Source of the DNA: DASYSA01 sp036003885
GTDB lineage: Bacteria > Acidobacteriota > Blastocatellia > UBA7656
Assembly: GCA_036003885.1 (NCBI GenBank)
Contig: DASYSA010000158.1
Span: 1 to 11,541 of the forward strand
Direction of reading: 5' to 3'
Length of the DNA stretch: 11,541 nt
The notes below the pieces were generated by a model. It was not told the DNA's origin. It did not search any database and saw only the letters and a list, made by a program, of their open reading frames with translations. Below, in pieces: positions 6,303-11,541 of the stretch; position 1 is the first letter of the stretch; every line of letters begins with the position of its first letter. A program made the position numbers and the translations under genes.

Positions 6303-6716
6303 TCATTGACGGTCTTGATAACTCTCGCCCGACTCATTCTCAGCGATGCGCGCCTTGACCAGCTTCGTGATGAGTGCGGCAGGGAGCGGGTTGTTGGCCG
6401 CGAAGCTGATGGAGGCTTTGCCGAGTTTATAGCCCTTGAGCTGAGCCGCGTGTTTTCGCAGCAGGGCGGGGCTCATGACGACGAAGACGCAGTGGTCCTC
6501 GGCCGCCTTGAAGGCCACGAGGTGGCCATGGTGTTTGTACAAAGGGATCTGGTAGCTGATGACCTCTGCGGCCTCGGGTGCAGCGGCTCTAATCGTCTTG
6601 CGCAGCTTCGCGAGCGCAGCCCGAGCATCTTCCGGCAATGCCGCGATGTAGTCGTCTACGGTCTCCGCCGCTGCGATCTTCTTCGCCGGCTTAGCATCAG
6701 GTTTTACTTTCCTCAT
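6303..6716 (-). CDS. DUF1801 (YdhG-like) domain protein
   Basis: A 137-residue soluble protein of the DUF1801/YdhG family. After a Lys/Ala-rich leader (1-15) comes VDDYIAALPEDARAALAKLRKTI, the helical start of the domain, then APEAAEVISYQIPLYK, the conserved central motif, and a beta segment LVAFKAAEDHCVFVVMSP. The family has the same fold as frataxin-interacting/YdeI-like small proteins and no established activity. The ATG at 6716 was chosen because AGAGGA lies 5 nt upstream; the frame extends to 6791 but with low-complexity residues that overlap the preceding DoxX gene. The stop at 6303-6305 is followed by the SRPBCC fragment, and the 44-bp gap from DoxX suggests co-transcription with it. 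Confidence 0.88.
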   Translation of the reverse strand: MRKVKPDAKPAKKIAAAETVDDYIAALPEDARAALAKLRKTIRAAAPEAAEVISYQIPLYKHHGHLVAFKAAEDHCVFVVMSPALLRKHAAQLKGYKLGKASISFAANNPLPAALITKLVKARIAENESGESYQDRQ

Positions 6717-6760
6717 GGGAATCCTCTCTGTTGTCGTGTCTCTGCTCTCACGTGAGGAGC

Positions 6761-7132
<372 letters not shown>

Positions 7133-7163
7133 TATGAGTCTCCTTTTTAAGACCTGTGGTGGA

Positions 7164-7637
7164 TTATTTCCCCTCATAGGCACGCTTCAGAGTCTTTATG
7201 TCGAGTTTAGTCATTTTAAGCAACGCCTCCATGACTCTTTTTGATTTCTCAGGATCCTTGTCGTTCAGCAGCTCGCCCAAAACCTTGGGAACGATCTGCC
7301 ACGACAGACCATATTTGTCCTTAAGCCAGCCGCATTGTGATTTTGCTCCGCCCTCTGAAAGCTTTTCCCAGAGTTCGTCGACCTCCTGCTGGGTCTCGCA
7401 GTTCACGAACAACGATATGGCTTCCGTGAATTTGAAATGCGGACCGCCGTTTAATGCCATGAAGTCCTGTCCATCGAGATGGAATGTCCCGGTCATAACC
7501 GTCCCCTTTGGTCCCGGTCCTCCTTCTCCATATCGAGTAACGCTCACAATCTCTGAGTTCTTAAAAACAGAGACATAAAAATTCATCGCCTCTTCGGCGT
7601 TGTTATCGAACCACAGGAATGGGGTGATCTTTTGCAT
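7164..7637 (-). CDS. PhnB-like VOC family protein (longer type)
   Basis: A 157-residue VOC protein of the PhnB-like (PF06983-type) branch. The first unit reads TPFLWFDNNAEEAMNFYVSVF, and the second half carries QCGWLKDKYGLSWQIVP at 101-117, the diagnostic motif of this branch. The C-terminal 40 residues are helical (KSKRVMEALLKMTKLDIKTL), which is usual for this subfamily and absent from the two 136-residue VOC proteins in this window. It is therefore a separate lineage, not part of that duplication. Members were annotated as 3-demethylubiquinone methyltransferases by mistake; no methyltransferase motif is present. AAAGGAG lies 4-5 nt before the ATG. It starts 21 bp after the stop of a YCII gene, so the two are likely co-transcribed. 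Confidence 0.92.
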   Translation of the reverse strand: MQKITPFLWFDNNAEEAMNFYVSVFKNSEIVSVTRYGEGGPGPKGTVMTGTFHLDGQDFMALNGGPHFKFTEAISLFVNCETQQEVDELWEKLSEGGAKSQCGWLKDKYGLSWQIVPKVLGELLNDKDPEKSKRVMEALLKMTKLDIKTLKRAYEGK

Positions 7638-7658
7638 AAGTCTCCTTTTGGATTGAGA

Positions 7659-8024
7659 TTACTTTTCCGGCAGACCCGCGAGTTCCATCACCGGGCGGAT
7701 CTCGACGGTGCCGATACGCGCTCCTGGAATTCTTCCGGCGATGCCAATGGCTTCGTCAAGATCCCCTGCGCTGATGAGGAAGTAACCGCCGAGCTGTTCG
7801 CGCGTCTCCGCGAACGGGCCATCGGTGACGATCCGTTTGCCCTCGCGCACTCGGACACAGGTCGCGGTCGAAGTTGGGTGCAGCGGAGCGGCGTCCAGGT
7901 ACTGCCCGATCGAGTTGATCTCGTTTGCGAGTTGTACGGACTCTTCGCGCAATTTCTGCAACTCGGTCTCGGCAAGCCGGGCAAGGACCTCCTCGTTGTG
8001 GTGGACCAGCAACATGTATTTCAT
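7659..8024 (-). CDS. YCII/DGPF-domain protein (paralogue 1)
   Basis: A 121-residue YCII-related protein. It starts with the classic MKYMLLVHHNEE strand and contains IVTDGPFAETREQLGGYFLI at 65-84, the DGPF signature, followed by DLDEAIGIAGRIP and an EIRP ending. The fold is ferredoxin-like. E. coli YciI-type proteins are thought to have a His-Asp pair, but DGPF proteins have no proven activity. They are commonly found beside ECF sigma factors (ECF42 group), none of which is visible here. The start at 8024 has GGAG 8 nt upstream. It is about 60% identical by eye to the next gene upstream (8114-8470), and the similarity extends into the leader, so the pair arose by tandem duplication. Confidence 0.92.
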   Translation of the reverse strand: MKYMLLVHHNEEVLARLAETELQKLREESVQLANEINSIGQYLDAAPLHPTSTATCVRVREGKRIVTDGPFAETREQLGGYFLISAGDLDEAIGIAGRIPGARIGTVEIRPVMELAGLPEK

Positions 8025-8030
8025 GTATTT

Positions 8031-8076
8031 AACTCCATGAGTAAGTCGAATGGCGAACGCACGGATCGACGCTCCG
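8031..8076. repeat. Duplicated leader upstream of the YCII genes (copy 1)
   Basis: Counterpart of the leader at 8475-8525, lying in the 89-bp gap between the two YCII genes. It keeps CTCCAT, AGTAAGTCGAA, GGCGA and ATCGAC but has lost the perfect dyad. Its presence shows that the duplication unit included regulatory or untranslated DNA, so each copy may have its own promoter. Confidence 0.5.
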
Positions 8077-8113
8077 CTCCTGTTTCTTTTAAAACTTCGT
8101 TTACGAGTTGAGA

Positions 8114-8470
8114 TTAATTCTCCGGCAAACCAGGGATCTCCAGCAGCGGCCGGATTTCGATGGTCCCCAGAGTGGCTACTGGAATGCGCTGGGCGATGCC
8201 CATAGCCTCGTCGAGATCCCTCGCCTCGATCAGGTAGTATCCGCCCAGCTGTTCGCGCGTCTCAGCGAACGGACCGTCTGTTACGATTCGTTTACCATCC
8301 CGAACTCGAAGGCTGGTCGCCGTCGACACCGGGTGCAGGGGGCCGGCAGCAAGATAGTGCCCGGTTTTGTTGAGATCTTGCGTGAGTTGCGCAGACTTCA
8401 CATAGCAGTCCTTCCGCTCGGCATCAGTCATTGCTTTCTCATCGCTATAGACGAGCAACATGTATTTCAT
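8114..8470 (-). CDS. YCII/DGPF-domain protein (paralogue 2)
   Basis: A 118-residue YCII-related protein with MKYMLLVYSDEKAM at the start, IVTDGPFAETREQLGGYYLI at 62-81 and an EIRPLLEIPGLPEN ending. It is the first gene of the minus-strand block, 195 bp from the divergent solenoid gene. The frame is open up to 8527, but I chose the ATG at 8470: GGAGG lies 8 nt before it, and the MKYMLLV start matches the paralogue and the family. The extra upstream codons fall in a leader that is also conserved in front of the paralogue, where they are out of frame, so they are unlikely to be coding. The segment at residues 10-30 differs most between the paralogues. Confidence 0.92.
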   Translation of the reverse strand: MKYMLLVYSDEKAMTDAERKDCYVKSAQLTQDLNKTGHYLAAGPLHPVSTATSLRVRDGKRIVTDGPFAETREQLGGYYLIEARDLDEAMGIAQRIPVATLGTIEIRPLLEIPGLPEN

Positions 8471-8474
8471 AGCA

Positions 8475-8525
8475 TTTGCCTCCATCAGTAAGTCGAAGGG
8501 CGAGTGTCCGAATCGACACTCTGCC
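8475..8525. repeat. Duplicated leader upstream of the YCII genes (copy 2, with hairpin)
   Basis: The sequence upstream of the YCII gene starting at 8470 matches that upstream of its twin (about 8031-8076). Both contain AGTAAGTCGAA followed by GGCGA, then ATCGAC and CTC at the same spacing, with about three quarters of bases identical by eye. In this copy the central part forms a perfect hairpin: GAGTGTC (8502-8508) and GACACTC (8515-8521) around a 6-nt loop. In the other copy the arms pair only partly. It could be an operator or a 5'-UTR structure; or it may be merely the edge of the duplicated unit. Confidence 0.5.
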
Positions 8526-8622
8526 ACAAGAATCTTTAGTTGGGAATGCCCCTGGATGCCAGACTTTCTATCGCCAGGGTCTAATTCTCTGCGTCAGAAT
8601 GTGTTCGTACCTGTATGCCGGG

Positions 8623-8630
8623 TATATACT
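8623..8630 (+). promoter_or_regulatory. Candidate -10 element for the solenoid gene
   Basis: TATATACT (8623-8630) contains TATACT, one base from the sigma-70 -10 consensus, 35 bp before the ATG at 8666. The matching -35 region around 8601-8607 (GTGTTCG) is poor. The position would give a leader of roughly 30 nt that contains the GGAGGG ribosome binding site. It lies in the only divergent intergenic region of the window (8471-8665). Confidence 0.35.
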
Positions 8631-8665
8631 ATCGTCCCCAAAGGCCTGATTCACCGGAGGGCAAA

Positions 8666-10675
8666 ATGGTGTCACGCCGGCTACTGTCTTCGTCGTTGTG
8701 CATAGTCCTGATCTCGCCGACCCTCCTTTCGGCAGCGAGCACCAATTCAGTTCAAGCTCCGAAGCCCCCTGAATGCTACATGGGTTTTCTCATCCTGGCA
8801 GAGGCTGCAACTGAAGACCTGGAGCGAGTCGAACTGCTGACCGCGCTCGCCGAGATCTGCGCGGATTACGGTCGTCGAGATGAAGCGCTGCGGTTTCTCG
8901 CTCGCGCAATAGAAATCGGCCGTGTGAATACGCCTGATCCTCCTGTCCCGAATGATAAGCGAACAATTCTCACACCGGGGTTGGAGAATAGGACGCGACG
9001 GATTGCTCGACGGGTCATCGCCTGTTGCGCCAGACTGCGCTTGTACGATCAGGCCCTCTCAATTGCAAGTAAGATCCGCGAGAGTCGGGAAAGAGCCTGG
9101 CAGTTCATGACACTGGCGGAAGTAATGTCCGATGCGGGCCTGAAAGACGAAGCGCGATCCGCATTGTCTCGCGCGTACGATACCATCAGTGCATCCAGGG
9201 ACGAAGGGTTAGTGCTTTCGCGCATCGCTCGCGCCTATGCTGCAGCCGGCGACTTTGATAGCGCTGACCGTCTTGCGGTACAAGTAGCAAACCCGCTCAG
9301 TGATTCCCTCGAGGTCGAGACGATGGCCTATATTGCAGTCGAGATTGGCAAGGCTGGGCAATTCGACACAGCGAAGACATTGATCTCGCGCACGCTTGAG
9401 GCAGCTTTACGGTTGAAGCCCCACGGTCCGGTCGACGACTCAAAGCCTAAGATATGCGCACTGCTTGCCAATGCCTATGGAGAGGCCGGCTTAAAGGACG
9501 AAGGCGTCGAGTTGCTCGCCAAAGCAGAGAGCATGTCAAAGCGGATGCAGGCGAGTAACTCTATCGATCAGATAGTGGCGAGCTATGCGAAGCTGGGACA
9601 GACGGCGAAAGCGCGCAGCCTGGCGGCGACCATTCGCTACATGCCCTCGAAGGCGGATTCTTTTATCGAGATAGCCCGCGCCTACTTCAGAGCAGGCGAT
9701 TCAAGAGCGGGCACTGAATCCCTTGAAGAATCATTCAACCTCACCAAAGAGATTCCTCGAGAAACCGACGATTTTAAGATTGTACGACTTATCGCAACCG
9801 CGGGCGAGTTCGCGCGCGCGGCTCAACCGAAGCGCGCAAGCGAGGTGCTGATCTACGCTCTCAATGAAGTCTGGCGATCAGAACTTCCCTCGAGCGATCG
9901 AATGGCCGACGTCATAAAGGCTTACGCTCGACTTGGGCTGGCCCTCGATGGAGAGGCGTGCGGACTGCTCAAGAAGATAATCGATCACGAGCCGGTTCCA
10001 GTAACTCCCGACGAGTTGGAAAAGCAGGGACTAGCCGAGCAGGCCGGCGACCACTTCATCAAGCGTTGGCAGGAGACATTGGACTTGAACATCCTTTTTG
10101 ATGAGCTGTATGTCTCAAACCCCGAGCAACGGCGAGTCAACGCCCGCCTCTTCTACGGCGTCTACAGGTTCCTTGCGGCAGCCGGCGGTGGACCGGCGGT
10201 CGATAAAGACGTTGATGAGAAACTGCTGCGCGAAGGGTTCTTCGCATTCTGGAACATGTGGTACCTTCGCAATGAATACCAACTGTCCTGCGATCAATCA
10301 CAGATGGGCCAGTTGAAAGGACCCGCCGAGTTGAATAGCCCTTTTGCCGCGCTACGAGGCCTCAAACTGAACCAGAAGCGAATCGCGCGTCTACAAGTAG
10401 CACAGTTCATTTCGCTATCGAACCGCGTTTCGGCGGTCTATCGTAGGCATCTTACGGCTGGAGTCTTTACCAGTTCGCGGTATCTGGAAAACTCGAAGGA
10501 AGAGGCTGCTAGCCGTTCTAAGTACAAAAAAGGATTCAGAATCGACCGCGGTTATTCGCAGTTCGGCGTGCCGGACTCGGCGAACGTCTATTATCTGCGG
10601 CGCGGGGTCTTCGAGTTTTACTTCATCGAAGAGAACGGCAAGCTGAAAGTCCTGACTCTAAGGTTTGAGTTGTAG
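8666..10675 (+). CDS. Secreted alpha-solenoid (TPR-like) repeat protein with unknown C-terminal domain
   Basis: A 669-residue exported protein. Residues 1-24 form a signal peptide (RR, hydrophobic core, LLSAAS cleavage region). From about 45 to 440 there are repeated helix pairs of TPR-like pattern, for example ALAEICADYGRRDEALRFL (60-78), EVMSDAGLKDEARSAL (152-167), IARAYAAAGDFDSADRL (187-203), LLANAYGEAGLKDEGVELL (266-284) and IARAYFRAGDSRAGTESL (336-353). They should fold as a superhelical binding surface. Residues from about 465 form a different region containing WQETLDLNILFDELYVSNP, FYGVYRFLAAAGG, REGFFAFWNMWYLRNEY and a final beta-like stretch RRGVFEFYFIEENGKLKVLTL. I do not recognise this domain. 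The ATG at 8666 was chosen because GGAGGG lies 4-5 nt upstream and a signal peptide follows at once; the frame opens at 8615 with 17 polar codons. Likely a periplasmic or surface protein binding other proteins; no catalytic motif was seen. Confidence 0.85.
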   Translation: MVSRRLLSSSLCIVLISPTLLSAASTNSVQAPKPPECYMGFLILAEAATEDLERVELLTALAEICADYGRRDEALRFLARAIEIGRVNTPDPPVPNDKRTILTPGLENRTRRIARRVIACCARLRLYDQALSIASKIRESRERAWQFMTLAEVMSDAGLKDEARSALSRAYDTISASRDEGLVLSRIARAYAAAGDFDSADRLAVQVANPLSDSLEVETMAYIAVEIGKAGQFDTAKTLISRTLEAALRLKPHGPVDDSKPKICALLANAYGEAGLKDEGVELLAKAESMSKRMQASNSIDQIVASYAKLGQTAKARSLAATIRYMPSKADSFIEIARAYFRAGDSRAGTESLEESFNLTKEIPRETDDFKIVRLIATAGEFARAAQPKRASEVLIYALNEVWRSELPSSDRMADVIKAYARLGLALDGEACGLLKKIIDHEPVPVTPDELEKQGLAEQAGDHFIKRWQETLDLNILFDELYVSNPEQRRVNARLFYGVYRFLAAAGGGPAVDKDVDEKLLREGFFAFWNMWYLRNEYQLSCDQSQMGQLKGPAELNSPFAALRGLKLNQKRIARLQVAQFISLSNRVSAVYRRHLTAGVFTSSRYLENSKEEAASRSKYKKGFRIDRGYSQFGVPDSANVYYLRRGVFEFYFIEENGKLKVLTLRFEL

Positions 10676-10720
10676 CCGCTACTCAGAGAGGAAAGAGACC
10701 ATTGATGTCTGCCCGAGGCG

Positions 10721-10846
10721 TCAGCTGCGCCGGCCAGTGACTTCATGCAATCGCGCTTGACCGACGCCGTCAAACCAGGTGTATTCTTCGATGAAAACAT
10801 CGAGCGCTTTCCGGAACAGGGTTTTATTCGAAAGATAGGGATTGGC
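10721..10846 (-). pseudogene. Possible gene remnant, 41 codons, minus strand
   Basis: In the gap between the solenoid and hydrolase genes, the minus strand reads 41 codons ending in a TGA at 10721-10723. The residues look protein-like: LFRKALDVFIEEYTWFDGVG, then RLHEVTGRRS at the end. The RLHEVTG-RR-S ending loosely recalls the RLHxxLGxRSP ending of IS3-type transposases, but the spacing is wrong and this is not a confident match. A TAA stops the frame just upstream of 10846 and there is no start codon, so if it was ever a gene only the C-terminus is left. It could be chance. Confidence 0.25.
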
Positions 10847-10848
10847 TT

Positions 10849-11541
10849 ATGAACAAGAGCAGATTGCCTCTCATCGGCGCATCGGTTGTGCTTTCTCTTA
10901 TGACCACCTCGTTCGCCCAGGAGAAGAAGATCAAGACCGGGCTCACAAACGAGGACTGGCGATATAAGCTCGCCGAAGGAGTGGTGACTCGAGAGGTCAC
11001 CTACTACAGTGACGGCGTGGGCTGCTATGCGAAGCTTTTCTTTCCCAAAGGATTCGCTACGACGGCTAGGACCCCGGGCGTTGTGCTCGGGCAAGGCTGG
11101 GCAGGCACGCATTTCTCTATCGAGAAGTATGGCGCGCGGTTTGCCGAGCGCGGCCTGGTTGCGATGGTTATCGACTACCGCGGATGGGGCTCGAGCGATG
11201 GGTTCATTTCTCAATCTCAATCGACCGTGACCAGGGCCGACCCGGAGCCGACACGGGACGACAGCCGGTCGGCGAATGTGAAGACGGATGTCGTTCTCAA
11301 ACGAACGCGGCTGATTCCTCTGAAACAAGTTGAGGACTATCGGAACGCGATCTCATACCTGCAAGGCGAGCCCGGCGTCGATCCTGATCGCATCGGCATC
11401 TGGGGATCCAGTTTCGCGGGCGGCAACGTGATTGTGGTCGCTGCGCTCGATTCGCGCGTCAAAGCGGTGGTCGGCCAGGTTCCCGCTATCGCTGGAAAGA
11501 ACTCACCAATCGGGCCTGTTCCTCTGAGGGGCAAGCCGCTT
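10849..11541 (+). CDS. Secreted alpha/beta hydrolase (dienelactone hydrolase/S15-like), 3' truncated by the window
   Basis: The first 231 residues of an alpha/beta hydrolase; the frame is open at the window edge. Residues 1-23 are a signal peptide with an SFA-Q cleavage site, so the enzyme should be periplasmic or secreted. After a beta-rich N-terminal stretch there is PGVVLGQGWAGTH, where the oxyanion-hole loop normally lies, and FAERGLVAMVIDYRGWGSSDG, a typical strand-helix segment. The nucleophile elbow is IGIWGSSFAGG, with Ser188 as the predicted nucleophile. The acid and histidine of the triad would lie beyond the window. The fifth position of the usual GxSxG is Ala190 instead of Gly. 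The substrate (ester, peptide or lactone) cannot be told. The ribosome binding site is weak (TAGGGA, about 7 nt upstream). It is 173 bp downstream of the solenoid gene on the same strand. Confidence 0.85.
   Translation, partial: MNKSRLPLIGASVVLSLMTTSFAQEKKIKTGLTNEDWRYKLAEGVVTREVTYYSDGVGCYAKLFFPKGFATTARTPGVVLGQGWAGTHFSIEKYGARFAERGLVAMVIDYRGWGSSDGFISQSQSTVTRADPEPTRDDSRSANVKTDVVLKRTRLIPLKQVEDYRNAISYLQGEPGVDPDRIGIWGSSFAGGNVIVVAALDSRVKAVVGQVPAIAGKNSPIGPVPLRGKPL

Noticed and set aside
10788..10803. Small hairpin TCGATG-AAAA-CATCGA after the solenoid gene, as a terminator
   Set aside because: The stem is only 6 bp and no T-run follows; it is more than 110 bp from the stop codon.
10847..11328. Long minus-strand frame across the hydrolase gene
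   Set aside because: It is antisense to a hydrolase with a signal peptide and nucleophile motif, and shows no recognisable domain.

Overview
This window reads as chromosomal DNA from a moderately high-GC, free-living soil-type bacterium. An acidobacterial origin, perhaps Blastocatellia-like, is my best guess. It rests on the style of the secreted repeat protein at 8666-10675, the four-helix membrane protein at 5621-6100 and the GCAGAGG/GCGCAAAGG-type intergenic repeat. It is an inference: no rRNA or other marker gene is present.

Layout. The tail of an unidentified plus-strand gene ends at 136, followed by a gene-free 300 bp. From 437 to 8470 every gene lies on the minus strand. In transcription order these are: two tandem YCII/DGPF proteins, a PhnB-like VOC protein, a DoxX-like membrane protein, a DUF1801 protein, a decayed C-terminus of an AHSA1/SRPBCC gene, an unknown four-helix membrane protein, a BNR-repeat beta-propeller translationally coupled (ATGA) to a MoaD/ThiS-like protein ending in Gly-Gly, two more PhnB-like paralogues, a DUF899 thioredoxin-like protein and a TetA-like MFS exporter. 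Most of these genes have a clear AGGAG-type ribosome binding site 4-8 nt before the start, which allowed several starts to be moved inside longer open frames. From 8666 the direction switches to plus: a secreted alpha-solenoid (TPR-like) protein with an unrecognised C-terminal domain, then a secreted alpha/beta hydrolase cut off by the window edge.

The minus-strand block is an accumulation of small single-domain proteins (YCII, VOC, SRPBCC, DoxX, DUF1801, DUF899). These families recur together in soil bacteria and are often linked to ECF sigma factors, but no sigma factor or other regulator is visible here. Gaps between genes range from an overlap to about 220 bp, so this is probably several transcription units rather than one operon. 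Two gene pairs are recent duplications (YCII/YCII, including their leader, and VOC/VOC). One neighbour has decayed (SRPBCC) and one gap carries a nested palindromic repeat, so the block looks evolutionarily active.

The most interesting functional unit is the BNR-propeller plus MoaD/ThiS-like pair. The small protein has the exposed C-terminal GG of sulfur carriers and ubiquitin-like modifiers, but no E1-like, MoaE or ThiG partner is nearby.
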